Assembly (NCBI GenBank): GCA_016806645.1
Contig: JACSYO010002062.1
Location: 5,636,001-5,700,000, forward strand
Length of the DNA: 64,000 bases
Direction of reading: 5' to 3'
DNA from: Ophiodon elongatus
Taxonomy: Eukaryota; Chordata; Actinopteri; Perciformes; Hexagrammidae
The notes beneath the pieces are model-generated. The model did no database searches. It was not told the DNA's origin and was given only the letters and a program-made list of their open reading frames with translations. This document shows, in pieces, positions 1-11,640 of the stretch (position 1 is the first letter of the stretch; each line of letters starts with the position of its first letter). A program made the translations under genes and the position numbers.

Positions 1-47
<47 letters not shown>
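1..47. repeat. (CA)n microsatellite
   Basis: Pure CA from the first base to 47; it is cut by the window edge, so its full length is unknown. Confidence 0.98.
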
Positions 48-50
<3 letters not shown>

Positions 51-378
51 TCAGATTAGCAGAGCATGGTCAGGATAGTCTTGTTCATGATAGAGGCTGA
101 GCAGTTTCCATTATGCGGCAATGACAGACAAACTCTGTGGGATACCTGTCGAATACACGATAGGGTGGTAAAACCTGATTGAGAGAAAAAGATTGGAGCT
201 GCTCCTCAGCTCACTGCTTAATCAAATACTTCCAGCAAAAAGGGCCCTGCGGTGCTAATCAGAAGAGCTCATTTTGTATAACAGGCCACTAACGGATAGT
301 TCTGCTGTCTTTGTCGTGAGCTACCCGATTATACAGGATTTCTATCTACAAGGACATGTGCTCGAGTGCAACAGAAAT

Positions 379-1088
379 CTATCCATCCATCCATCCATTG
401 GCATCCGCTTATCCGGGGTCGGGTCGCGGTGGCAGCAGGCCTAGCAGGCCGACCCAGGCTTCCCTCTCACCCGCAACACGTTCCAGCTCGTTCTAGGGGA
501 TCCCGAGGCGTTCCCAGGCCAGCTGGGAGATATAATCCCTCCAGCGTGTCCTGGGTCTTACCCGGGGCCTCTTACCAGTTGGGCGTGCCTGGAAAACCTC
601 TAACAGGAGGCGCCCAGGAGGCATCCTGATTAGATGCCCGAACCACCTCAGCTGACTCCTTTCGATACGAAGGAGTAGCGCCTCAACTCCAAGTTCCCTC
701 CTGATGTCCGAGCTCCTTACCCTATCTCTAAGGCTGAGCCCAGCCACCCTACGGAGGAAACTCATTTCGGCCGCTTGTATCCGAGACCTCATTCTTTCGG
801 TCACGACCCAGAGTTCGTGACCATAGGTGAGGGTCGGAACGTAGACCACCCGGTAAATTGAGAGCTTTGCCTTCCGGCTCAACTCCCTCCTCACCAAGAC
901 GGTCCGGTGCAGCGCCTGTTTTACTGCTGCAGCCGCACCGATCCGTCGGTCGATCTCCCGCTCCATCTTACCCTCACTCGTGAACAAGACCCCGAGATAC
1001 TTGAACTCCTTCACCTGCGGTAGACACTCCGTCCCCACCCGGAGGGAGCAATCCACCGGTTTCCGGCAGAGCACCATGGCCTCAGATT
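379..1088 (-). mobile_element. 5'-truncated Rex3-type (RTE clade) non-LTR retrotransposon
   Basis: The copy runs on the minus strand, with its 3' end at 379 and a 5' truncation at about 1088. The 3' end is a run of GGAT units (ATCC on the plus strand, 379-400), the short tandem tail reported for Rex3 elements in fish. It is flanked by a perfect 12-bp direct repeat, tgcaacagaaat, at 367-378 and 1089-1100. This is a target-site duplication and fixes both ends. The body encodes the C-terminal part of the reverse-transcriptase protein. 5' truncation is usual for target-primed reverse transcription. The intact duplication and nearly open frame suggest a fairly recent insertion into the nrg3 intron, which shares its strand. 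The family name is from memory of Rex3; the RTE assignment is firm enough, the subfamily less so. Confidence 0.9.
409..1086 (-). pseudogene. Rex3-like retrotransposon ORF, C-terminal fragment
   Basis: The frame reads from the truncation point KSEAMVLCRK through VKEFKYLGVLFTSEGKM, then YVPTLTYGHELWVV, SFLRRVAGLSLRDRVRSS, LRWFGHLIRMPPGRLL and RTRWRDYISQLAWERLGIP. This is the thumb and C-terminal region after the reverse-transcriptase catalytic core; the core and the endonuclease are missing. A TAG at 493-495 interrupts it where I expect a CAG Gln codon. After that the frame stays open for 27 more codons (NELERVAGERE to PPRPDPG) to a TAA at 409-411, the likely native stop. A single nonsense change and no frameshift mean low decay. 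It cannot encode an active enzyme because of the truncation. Confidence 0.88.
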
Positions 1089-3306
1089 TGCAACAGAAAT
1101 ATATACATGAATATATAAAATCCCTCTTGAAGTTAAATTACAAAACAAATCTAGATTTAATTGTGGCAGAGACATGCGACAGAAATGTAACAAAGAGTGA
1201 ATTAAATTGTTGCTGTGTATGACACACTTGTACGACTGCTTGCTCCTAGAACACCATTAACCATGTGCTTGTTGCTCTGTGTTCAAAAGTCTGGGTAATT
1301 GATAGCCTGCAGACAGAAATCAATGTGACTTTGAGCGCGTAGGCACAAAATAAAAAATGACAATAAAAAGTAAAAAAAATTAAATAATAATTTGCATGTA
1401 AGTTCCCAAAGGCTTAAAAGCAACATTTATACATTAAAGATCAGCTTTGTTTTTCTCAGTTGTACATTCTGTAGAGTCAGTTAACAATGATCAGTAATTC
1501 ATTTGTCAGTGCTAATAGAGCAATTAGCAAAATAAGAGCTAACGGACTACTTTTGTTATTAGCTGTGTTCCTCCTTCCATTTGTATTTAACCTCAAGTAG
1601 ATACTGCTGTGCAGATGTGGCATGCTGTTTTAGACACTCATGAGACAAAAGACAACAGTACAAATATGTCTCTTAAACCACCCCGGTCTCACCAAACGGC
1701 GTATGAATGACAAAACTTGTGCAAGTCCTTTCAAGTTCAATAACAATGCCATTCTTGCTTTTTGCATGGGTTTTCCTGTAGTCTCTATTTACTGCAATGT
1801 AAACACATACAAAAGATGCTACGCTAAGAGCATGTGACGTAGTAAGAAAAGTGAGAGGGGTTGATGGGTCAAAGAAACACAGGACTTTAATTGTTGTTAT
1901 TTTGAAGTTATGTTAGTGATGTTCATGATGTGTTTTCTGTATTTAGGCTGATAAGTACGTAAACTAAGTAAAATCTTAATTAACATAATGTATTTTAAGA
2001 CCAACCATGTTTTTCTAAACCTAACAGAGGTGGTCTTGTTGCCTAACCCTAACTGCGGCCGCTTCACGGTAACAACTCGGCATGAAACAACATGCGAAAA
2101 TCCTAACATGAGTTTTCATGACACGCAGAATGTCCTTCAAATGTTATGCTATTTAAAGGTTCCCAGCTTAAGCAAGGATGTATGGACAGACTTCTGGTTC
2201 TGGTGTAACCCCATACAGCCAGGTGTCCAAAACATTATGTTCCAAAACAACAAAACTATATTGTCAATTACATTTCAAGGGAAACTTCTCCTGCATTACA
2301 TTTGTTTATCCCGCATCACAACTTACAACTTAAATGTAACAAAATTACTTATTTTTTATTTTACTCAACCTAACCAAGTAGTGTTTTTGCGTGTTTTGTA
2401 TTGTTTTCTTTCAATTTACAACGTTAATCACATGTTTAGAACTGTGACTGTATTCCAGAAGAAAATAAGTTTCCCTCGAAACCTAATTGAGAATGCGGTT
2501 AGTTGTATGGGAACGTAATTTTGTAGTAAACAGGGTTGGGCCTTTATGCTAGTTATTATGTAGTCTCATCTGCTGGATTAAAAAACAGGTGAAGGCGAAT
2601 TGTCTACCACTTTTTTCATCTTGGAATTTGGACAATAATGACTCGCCAAATATCTAGAAAAGTGTAACTTCTCAAAAATAAAGTGTGATTTTGGTGAATG
2701 TTAAAACACTATCAAGTCAACACTTCTAGGTCACACTGAGTTGTATGGTGTTTCATAAACTATTGTATGCATATTCTTATGTTAAGATTGTAATTTGCAT
2801 ATAAACCATAACAACAAAGAGGGATATGAGACATTGTTAGTGGGATAACATATTTAATTCAGCATGTTTGAAACTGAACAATGAGACAGTTTATTAGCTT
2901 TGTACTCTATGTGACAATCCCTTGTAATCCCTTATAGTCCTTCTTTAATTTCTATTCCAACCTTGTAAATAAAGTAATGCTTTGAACTGGTTTGTTTATA
3001 TTGTTGAAGTAAAACTTTGAACCGGGTTGTTCATGTCGTCTGCATGACACACCATTAAGAATACGTGGACAAAGTATCTAAGATGCTCTTATTTGTTGTC
3101 CATCTTCTGAACATTGTAGTTTCACCGCTGCAGACCAACGTCACTAACACCCGCCTGCCGTTGCATCATAACTACGTAACTTAGTGAAAGTGGAGTCGGA
3201 TATGCTAAACACCGCGGTTGTCTTTTCCTAACTCCTCATGAATTCTCCTTCCCATCTTTCCTTGACCCCGTGATGTTTTCCACATAACTCAAGGAAAACT
3301 ATAGAG

Positions 3307-3346
3307 CAACTATAGACTCACACAGTCAACTATAGACTCACACAGT
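3307..3346. repeat. perfect 20-bp tandem duplication
   Basis: The unit caactatagactcacacagt occurs twice head to tail (3307-3326, 3327-3346). It is a simple local duplication with no evident function. Confidence 0.9.
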
Positions 3347-4689
3347 CTGAGAAAAAGTCTAATCAGCCAAACTGCCGACACCTGTACAGGTTTGCACTGG
3401 CTGTGAACACTTGTGCAATCAGTTTTATTCTGAATAGATAATAACAGTCACCTTAAAAAAATCAAAAGTGAAACTTTTAATCAACTGGTTTTTAGCACTG
3501 TGAGTTGCAACAGGAGTAGCTGAATATTTTATGTAACAAGTGTAAATAATATTTAAAAAACGGGAACTGAAGCTATAACATATGTATATGATGATCTCAG
3601 TTACAAATGCAGTAAAGACTTACAGTGGACATTAATCTATGAATGGTAATATGTTACGTCCTGAGTTAAAGGAGGCTTGAAAGGAAGCAGACTCTAGCTG
3701 GCCAAATTCCCATACAATATAAAGTCTCTGAAACTCCAAAAGAAGCACAAAACCCAAACTGTGATTTCTCCAGAAAGTGTGAAATAGATATTGCAAAGCT
3801 GAAGTAAAGTGATAAAGTGCAGTGACCCATTTAAAGTTTGAATGGAGCTCTGAGCTGAAAGAATTGCAGTAGGTCTGAACATTCCTCCCATTGAGTTTTA
3901 TAATGAGAAAAGTACAAAAATTGATCACAAAAAAGATATCAAAAATATCAAATTGACATTTAGTGGTAGGGTGTCAACAAATGAAGGTAGAATAATAATG
4001 AGTAAGAAGAACATTGGTGGGATTGGTTGCACATGAAACAGATGTCCTCCTTATTAATAACTGATCTGGCTTCATATGTGTCATTTGCCAGTTTGATAAA
4101 TATACATGAATCCATTGCATGTACTTGAAGAAGATACCTTATTTTCAATTTGAGGGACATTTAGGTTGAAACTGAAATGTAATATGATTAACTTCTAATG
4201 GCCACACTTTATAAGATCTAAATCCATGTGGATGGTTGGATTGCTGCCATTCCCTTGATCTTCATAGAAGTCCGAGAAGCCAGTTTGTTTGTCCTTGGCA
4301 GGGCACTCAGCTTGAGGCTAATATGAGGTGGCACACCTGACACACCGTCTTCACAAATTTTACAGATTACTTTCAAGCTTTGGTTAGCTCTGTCTCCAAG
4401 CTATATCTTATCTGAACCCTTTGTGAACTGGAATTCTATATCCCCGGGCAAGAACGCCCTTGTGTTTTAAAGTCTATACGTTCTAGATTAAAGTCGACAG
4501 CCCTGCCCCCTTCAATAATTTAACTTCCTTGACCTGTTGATTCAAGTGAGGCATTGAAACATTTTATGCAATATATTGTCACCTTGTTGTGTGCGCTTCA
4601 TAAGCATCTGAGGATATACCTGAGGCATTAGTCTATATGAGATACCACTCCCATGTCTGTACAATCACATACAGTTGTAAGTTTTTGCC

Positions 4690-5000
4690 ATCCACGGATA
4701 CGTTAAATCTCATAATTTTTTAAAACCAAAAATGTTTTCATATCAACATTTCGACGTACGTTTATATCAACGCCCTAGTGTTTTAAATGCTCATGGTGCT
4801 TTTGTTTTTTGCAAAACGGCATTCTGAAGGACTTTCACGTTTAGGCAAAAAAACTATGCTTAGGTTTAGTAAAAGATCCTGTTTTGGGCTAAAATAACTT
4901 CTTTTAGTTTTTCACAAGACACGTATCACCAATCTACTGGGTGAAAGTCTTGTGTTTGACCCATCCATGCACCTAAACCTCCTCTCTGTGCAGATTTATT
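4690..5000. repeat. diverged copy of the MITE-like family
   Basis: It contains ggtttagtaaaagatcctgt followed by gggctaaaataactt, and then ctactgggtgaaagtcttgt and acccatccat. These are the same ordered motifs found at 16166-16620 and 19055-19440, but more diverged. No termini could be set with confidence. Confidence 0.5.
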
Positions 5001-6290
5001 ACACTTATTTGTGATATGTCAAAGACAAATGCGTAATCCGTGCCACTTTGACCTCTGACTTTCCACCGCACTATAATAAAGTTGAATGTATTTAGTTTTA
5101 AGATTTTTGTCAAATAATCAATGCAGATTTTTCTTTAGAACTCTAGTTTTTTTCTTTTCTACTGATGGGACCAATGAGGCCAAATCAGACATGTCAGGCC
5201 AAGGATTAACTTGTCAACTGTATCATGAAATTCCAGCATGAATTGTAATTATCTCTACTCCATGCAAACTGGGCCTCAAATACAGGATACAAATGTGCTT
5301 CTCCCACACAGTGATGAATCCACCTTGTTTATGTTAATGTGTTTATGATGGATTGAGACTCCGTGGTGTGTACAGTACATGTGCTTCACTTCATTGTAAA
5401 TGTAAATCATGCCCTTGGAGGAAACATCCAATTTATCCAATAAAGCTTCATGTCAAACCTGTGTAAATTACAAAAGTAACTAACTGTATATGATAAACAT
5501 GTAAAAAAAATGGTTACAGCTAATTCATGCCCAGTGGTGCTCAAATGCACACCTACACTTCCCCAAGGTAATGAAAGATGTAGATTTGACTGGCACTCAA
5601 ATGAATGTAATGTTTTCCATGCCTCTACTCTGAAACACACATCGGAGAGAGATGCGATGACAAAGAGCGCTGGGAAGATGATGAATGACATTGCTGGCCA
5701 GCACCGTGCTCCCAAACCACTGAGCGATTGCTCACTCAAAGACCTGTGAGCCTGATGCAAGGGGCCAGGTGGAGACGGGAATACAATTTCATAAGCAGCT
5801 TAAAACTAAAGAGGGGTGATAAACTCAATGATAGATCATAGTGCTCTAAGGTGTAATATGTGAACTGTATATGCCTGATTTGGGTTTATTTGGAATTTTC
5901 GCCGCCTAAAGCACAAATCCAAGCAATAAAACATTCCAAACGTGTGGCATCTAATGGTATTAGATGTCTAACAAGATTACTTTAGAGGTTGGTTTTCTTG
6001 GTGCTCCTGTATCTCTATGCTGCTGCAAGCAACTGAAGATGGTCTTTACAATGACACATATCAAGTCCCACTCTTTTTAGTCCCACCGATTCTTAACTAC
6101 AGCAGGTTAAAGGTAATGCCACATTATGCTGTCCTGTAAATATCAGTTCATAAATAAAATGGGATCACCCTGACTTACACACATTAATACATTCTCCAAG
6201 TATATTTACATGTATGGGAGTCCTTCACTATAGGGCAGCAACAATTCAAAAGAAAGTCAAGATGGAAAAAGCAAAAACAGCAGCGCTCAC

Positions 6291-6417
6291 CTCATGCATT
6301 TGCAGGTTGGTATTAGGGACCCTCATCTTGGCGTCCAGGGCATTATGGGAATTAGCAGTGTAGTTTTTCAAACTGCGACTCTCCTTCAGGTGGGCCTGGA
6401 GCTTCTCTCTGCGCCTC
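6291..6417 (-). CDS. nrg3: neuregulin 3, first cytoplasmic-tail exon
   Basis: This 127-nt exon continues the frame from the transmembrane exon. Its first G completes the Lys codon, and 42 codons follow, starting RRREKLQAHLKESRSLKNY and ending NLQMHE, with the donor gtgagc in phase 0. The acceptor is tctctttag. As I recall it, the matching human NRG3 exon is also 42 codons (KQAKQIQEQLK to VQLQN) in the same phase. Sequence identity is low, but the basic start, the Gln/Leu helix-like segment, the Ser-Leu-Lys patch and the closing N-x-Q-x motif align in order. The basic cluster just inside the membrane (NKRRREK) serves as a stop-transfer signal and could act in nuclear import of a released intracellular domain, as proposed for neuregulins; that is inference. 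Divergence may mean a teleost nrg3 paralog. Remaining tail exons were not found in 1-6290. Confidence 0.85.
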
Positions 6418-9400
6418 CTAAAGAGAAACAAAAAATAAAAGATGATGTTCAAGTGGAATATATTTTCGGAGGGCTTTGACCATTGTCAGCCCAACTATTG
6501 TGAATCATGTGTAGGTCTGCTGGTTTTCATCCCCCAACCAATCAGTATATAATGCCAATGATTATTGAATCATTAAGTGGTGTTTGCGGTACAAATGGCT
6601 TTAAGTATGGGGATAAAACATCTACTGGTACAATTACACAAAGGCAAAGTACCCTCCTCAGTTGCATTCAGTTTAGAGGCCACATACATCCTTCTTTAGC
6701 ATCACGTTAGGCTTTCCAAATGACTTCTAGTAGAACATGTTTTGAGTTCCTGAGTGTCATAATTATGTTCTGGAATCATCATTCCCATCAAATCCCACCT
6801 GCAACTAATAAACCAGTTCAAACTTACAACTGTAATGTACTGTACACCACTGATGTGTGTAACACTCTCCTCCAATGCCAAGCATGCATTCGTCCACAGA
6901 TAATTTGCATAGCCGGCCAATCAGGACGTGCCAAACCAAATACGTGCTTACCCGACTGTATATAAGGCAACAAACACCAGTGCCTGTATCCTTTTTCTAT
7001 TAAGCAAACGGTGATTTGCCCGTTGACTGCCTATCTCCATGGATGGAGTTACCGCTTCAAGTACCTCAAACATAACGGCTTACAGTAGCTACAGTAAAAA
7101 AAAAAGACGAAGCATTAAGGTTAAATTACAGAATAAAGCATTTTACTTTGTTTTTGATGTTCTCCTCAATCAAATGTATGGACCATTATCCTACTTTACT
7201 TTCTAAATATCCATAATGTCCTGTGTCATTCTGATAAAGGACACCGCAGAAACTTTGCAAAATTGTTCAGACTCCTCCACCGACATACTTTTTAAAAATG
7301 AGTCAGAGGCCAAGGAGAATTGCCTTCTACCAGTCTCATGCCCTTGGGGACAGAGGAGAAGAAGAAGAAAGTGAGCTATTGACCAAACAAAAGAGCTTTC
7401 TATCTATACCTTTCATTCTTTTCTCCCAAAGCAGTGATAAAAAATCCAGTATATATTGACTCCATTTAATAAATTCTGTTAAGATGTTTTGAGTCTAGAC
7501 TCTTCATTCCTCAAATGTATTTTTATGAAACTGGTTGAGAATGCTTTGTAATGCTTGCAAAGACACCGATGGACCGAAGTTAGTGAATGGAAGACTTAAT
7601 TAGTTTGACCCTAATCTTGCATTCAGGCAGACCTTACTCACGATAAGAGGTTGAGAGGGTTGAAATCTTATTCTTAAAATTCTTAAAGATTCTCAATCTT
7701 ATTGATTGTGTTTCTGATCAGTGTACATTACATGCTCTTAGATATTATGACACTAGTTACTCAAGCTTGTGCACGTAAACCTTTTAACATGTTATTTGAA
7801 CAGGGATACAATGCAGTGTTAACAAACAGCCTTACCATTATCTTTTCTAAAGCCATAACCCAATCTGGGTGTTTATTTGATACTTCACCATGGAAATGGA
7901 TAGGCTTGCTCTTTATGATGAAAGCATGTGCCCACACAGGTATCCACATTTTACTGTGTAGTGAGCACAACTTTTATGCAGGAGACTGTAGCTCTCTTGT
8001 AATCACAGAACACCCTTTCATCTTCATATTTTTATAAATTGTAACCAAGTGTTACCTAACTCTAATTATTCCTTACCCGTGATTTATTTGCTATAACCAT
8101 GGTATTAGCTTAACCACCCTGAATGTGACAGGCAGCTATTGCACAAGCCAGAATAAATGGAAATAATTGGCATTGGACGTAAATTTGGATTTTGCTGAAT
8201 CCTTAAATACTGAGGTTCTTGTCAGAAATACCAAGAAATTGTGTTAACACAGTTCAAATCGAGTGGTGTAGGGTATTACATTTTTTTTTACACTTAATTC
8301 AGCTGACGCTTTTATCGAAAGCGACTTACAATGAGTGCATTCATCATACACTGATGACAAGGGCTTCCATGCAAGTTGCCATCTGCCTGATTTTAACTAA
8401 CATCGTAGGCACAGTTACGGGGGCAATTTGGGGTTAAGTGTCTTGCCCAAGGACACATCAACATGGGCTAGCGGAGCCGGGGACCGAACTGCCGATACCC
8501 TGATTGAAAGACCCCGGCTCTACCACTGATCCATGATCGCCAGGGTAGTTACAAGGGGCCCCAGTGCACGCTACTCGTTATTAAGCACACAAGGAATCTA
8601 ATTTAGGGAGCTTTGCTACGTTCTCTTCCTGCTCTTTTCTTCCTTTTCTTGTCTTGCTTGTCAGTCTTCACAGATTGTGCGCCTAAACTGGTCACCGTAG
8701 GCCTACAGACACTTCACACAGCCAAAGTCATGCAAGTCACGGTGTTAGCTGGAGGCTAATCATAGCTGGCAACTGAAGATCCATCTACTGGAGCCACCGC
8801 ATGCTCCCCTCCCGGCAGAGCAGTGCCCCGTCGATGGGGAGGAAAGAAACAAAAGTATGAAACGTTCCCTCGTCTCTGCCACCCTAGACCAGAGTCAATA
8901 ATCAAACTTCAAAAACTTACCTGGCTCAGTTGTTTAGTTGTCTGGACCTAGATGAGTAGTTTATATTTATTCAGGTCATTCAGATTTGCATGAACACTTC
9001 CTCCCAATCTGTATGCATCTTGTCCATTGAACAAGCTAGTTTCCTGACTCAATTAAGGATTCATTGTAGGTGCCTGTCCATCATGCCTTTATCCGATTAT
9101 CTTGTTGTCAGGCTCCTCACTCACTCACATCATTATATTACAGACGGAAGCCCATGGAATTACAGTGCCATCTATCACAGCCCTGGTCCACACACCCTGA
9201 ATGACAAACTGTTACGTACCGGATGTTTGACCCATCCTGTTGAGAAAATAGCTATGCAAAGTTCATGCAGCCATTCATATGCCAATTAATGTGCACACAC
9301 AGGGCATGCACTGCAAAAATATGCTGAGAGAGAGAGAGAAGGACAGAAAGGAGAGAGTAAGAGAGCAGGAGCCACATTAGATGACCTTTGGGTTATAATG

Positions 9401-10319
9401 GGCTATGAATATGTGTCTGCGCATAATGAGATTTACAAATTGTTGCAAATACCCGGTCTGGGATTTCGTTCAAGATGTTTGATGCCTCAACATGTTCCAT
9501 CGTCCTTCACTGAATTAACAAAATGTCTCCTTGGGCATTTCGTCTGCCCACACCCAACTGGGCTTATTACCAAACACTCTAACATTATGCTTACTTTAGG
9601 ACTTATGCCAGATTTCACCATAAATGTTGTCGTCTAAGCAAGTTTAAAAGTTTGAAAATGTTTGGAGCAACTTCCAGTTCCAATGAAATTAAAGAAAACT
9701 GGGGGTTGGCATGAAATGACATGTCACTGCAGCTTATTTACCTGCCAACATATTCATGAGAAAATCCCATATGTGACGTTTGTGCATGGCTGGTATAAAC
9801 TTGAGTCCACTTAAGAGTTGGGTGAAAATGCAAAAATTACAGTCCGTGAACTTTGTGTGTGTGGGTGCCGCGATGTTGCTGTGTCAAAGTTTACATCAAC
9901 TTGTGTTTACCCTTAACCTAAACCCAAATTTAGCCTTTAGTCAAACCAGTAATCTCTGTGACACAAAACCAACACCTGAAATGTTAGTGGTAATTCCTTA
10001 CTGCACAGGAAAAGTGTGTGCACACAGCTAGAGTAGGGCATTTGGATACAATTATTGAATGTGTTTGTTTGGAATTTGTTTAAAACTGATATGATTGTCT
10101 GATTATTTTTTTCTCCACATCCTCCTTGGCAATTAACTTGGTGAGCACAGTGTCATCAATATGGCCAACTATTGCACTTAGATTGTATGAAACTGGAACT
10201 ATGTATTGTAGAATAGTACAAGCTTTATTTATAACTGCTACATTTACAAAATATACATGCATGAACAGTAAAAAAGAGAGTATATCTGTGGGTATGTTTT
10301 TGTGTGTTTATCCTCTCAC
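6418..10319 (-). other. nrg3 intron between transmembrane and cytoplasmic exons (about 3.9 kb)
   Basis: It is bounded by the donor gtgaga (10314-10319) and the acceptor tctctttag (ending 6418). Inside are a common fish interspersed repeat at 8291-8541, short GA tracts near 9327-9360 and a weak 27-nt exon-like block at 8921-8947. The rest shows no recognisable gene, RNA or mobile element. Confidence 0.85.
8291..8541. repeat. common teleost interspersed repeat, class not assigned
   Basis: The block runs from cagctgacgcttttatcgaa and gcgacttacaatgagtgcat to the right-hand gggttaagtgtcttgcccaa, ggacacatcaacatgg and ctctaccactgatccatg. I recognise this arrangement as very frequent in fish genomes. 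It has no open frame of note. Whether it is a SINE or a non-autonomous DNA element I cannot tell. Confidence 0.65.
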
Positions 10320-10422
10320 TTGTTGCGGCAGTAGAGGGCCATGCACAGGGTTCCCAGGAGGCTGATCGCCATAGCGATGGATGTGATTGACAGCACCTGT
10401 CTCTTGTACACCTCTTTGCTCT
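10320..10422 (-). CDS. nrg3: neuregulin 3, stalk and transmembrane exon
   Basis: This 103-nt exon encodes the membrane-proximal stalk and the single transmembrane helix of the growth-factor precursor. The translation begins (E)SKEVYKRQ, matching ESEEVYQRQ of mammalian NRG3. A helix of about 23 residues follows, starting VLSITSIAMAISLLG and ending LYC, then the stop-transfer RNK. NRG1 and NRG2 have the related YQKRVLTITGI pattern, so the exon is family-wide, but the EVYxRQVLSI signature is NRG3-like. The acceptor is ccctacag and the donor gtgaga on the minus strand. It enters in phase 1 and leaves in phase 2, fitting both the microexon (or direct skipping to the EGF exon) and the cytoplasmic exon downstream. 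The helix is more aliphatic than the mammalian one, and CRNK replaces FKSKK. No frame break is seen. Confidence 0.93.
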
Positions 10423-10522
10423 CTGTAGGGACACAAAACAGAGGATGGTGTCGCAAATTAATGTTTGAACAACACACAGTTTGCACAACGAAGTTATAGA
10501 TCACGTTCATGTCTGTCAGCAC

Positions 10523-10525
<3 letters not shown>

Positions 10526-10567
<42 letters not shown>
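10526..10567. repeat. (TG)21 microsatellite
   Basis: Uninterrupted TG tract of 42 nt, about 105 bp before the acceptor of the nrg3 transmembrane exon on the transcribed (minus) strand, where it reads as CA. Intronic CA repeats near splice sites can bind hnRNP L; that is general knowledge, not shown here. Confidence 0.97.
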
Positions 10568-10569
<2 letters not shown>

Positions 10570-11484
10570 AAACAGAAGAAGAGGATGACAGGATGGAAGA
10601 GAAATCTGTGCGAGTGTGTATTCATGTGTGTACAGCATATCTGCTGAGAGACCACAGTCAATATTCACAGAGACGAAGTTATTACTAAATTAAATGAATA
10701 CAGAAATCTCACCATAACGCTGTATTAAACATGTGTTTTGAGACTTGTACTTGCAGACTTTTAATTTCTAACATCGATGTTTACGGCACCCAAACAGCCA
10801 CTTCAAATCATCAAACAGTCAGTTGCGATGCAACAGCTCTCTGGGGCTTTTTTTTGTATCTGCCTTGCAGATTCTGTTCTGCATTAGTGTAATTACTTTT
10901 GTGATAAATAAACCAAATTGAAACAAAATAACAACAACTCAGAACCCATTTATAAACACGCAGACACCTATTTCCAATTTACCAGCAACACCTGCTATTC
11001 TTAGTTACCGCACAGTCTTTCAGCTCATTTTATCAGCTTCACAACATCAAGTAGTAGTCCAATAGACGCCCGTCGCTTTTGAAATGGATGCCACATGTAA
11101 TGGAGCTTGAATACACGGAGACAAGAAGAGTTATGGCGTGGACGGACACCATTAGTGGAGAAAAATGGAAGCTGTCTTGTTTGCTACGAACAAGTAAATC
11201 ACAGTTGCCTTCAGATACATTAATAGGGGATCAATCAAGTTTTATTTAGCGAGGCTCAGACCTTGGAGGAGCACGGAGATGACACAAGGTGTTGGGGTTT
11301 TTACATTGAGGGGATTGAGACAAATTTTTACTGCGGATGGGTTTGAATGGCCACTTCAGTCGAAAAAAGATAAAGTTTTTTACAGCTGCTTCCTCGGTGC
11401 GTACGCTCAGGAAATCACTGCCGGGAGCTGCAGAATGCAAACACAACCGTCTTAGCTGCAGGGCTGCACAACTTCAGTCACTGC

Positions 11485-11640
11485 AGCCACTGCGTCTTGC
11501 TCAAGGGCATCCTGACAGCAGTCAGCGAGGGAGAGTGTTACTAATTCATGAGCACATCAAGATTTTCAAGCCTGGCTGGGAATTCAAACCAGGGATCTCT
11601 CAGCACAAGCTTACTGCTGTAGCCTTTGAGCTACTGATCC
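11485..11640. repeat. diverged interspersed repeat related to the 8291-8541 type
   Basis: It contains cttgctcaagggcatcctga, then ggctgggaattcaaaccagg and tgagctactgatcc. The layout is the same as in the right half of the block at 8291-8541, but the sequence is quite different, so it may belong to a sister family. A further scrap with tttgctcaagggcgcctca lies at about 54430-54455. Confidence 0.45.

Larger units (their letters stand above)
1..6290 (-). other. nrg3 intron 3' of the first cytoplasmic exon
   Basis: The donor at 6285-6290 opens this intron, and no acceptor plus coding block resembling the next NRG3 tail segment was found down to position 1. Contents I can name: a CA microsatellite at 1-47, the Rex3 copy (379-1088), fragments resembling the MITE-like family at about 1990-2110 and 4690-5000, and a 20-bp tandem duplication at 3307-3346. 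Open frames such as 1988-2518 (plus), 3632-3928 (minus) and 5407-5760 (minus) show no recognisable domain and are treated as chance. 1100-1990 and 2110-3300 hold nothing I can identify. Confidence 0.75.

Noticed and set aside
366..629. Plus-strand 87-codon open frame
   Set aside because: It lies over the Rex3 tail and starts in the ATCC repeat; the real coding sense there is minus.
1988..2518. Plus-strand 176-codon open frame
   Set aside because: AT-rich, with no recognisable domain; the first 120 bp resemble a dispersed repeat. Probably chance.
5407..5760. Minus-strand frame with HRSLS near its start, like the HHRSLSS of the NRG3 tail
   Set aside because: Only five residues match; what follows is hydrophobic and unlike NRG3.
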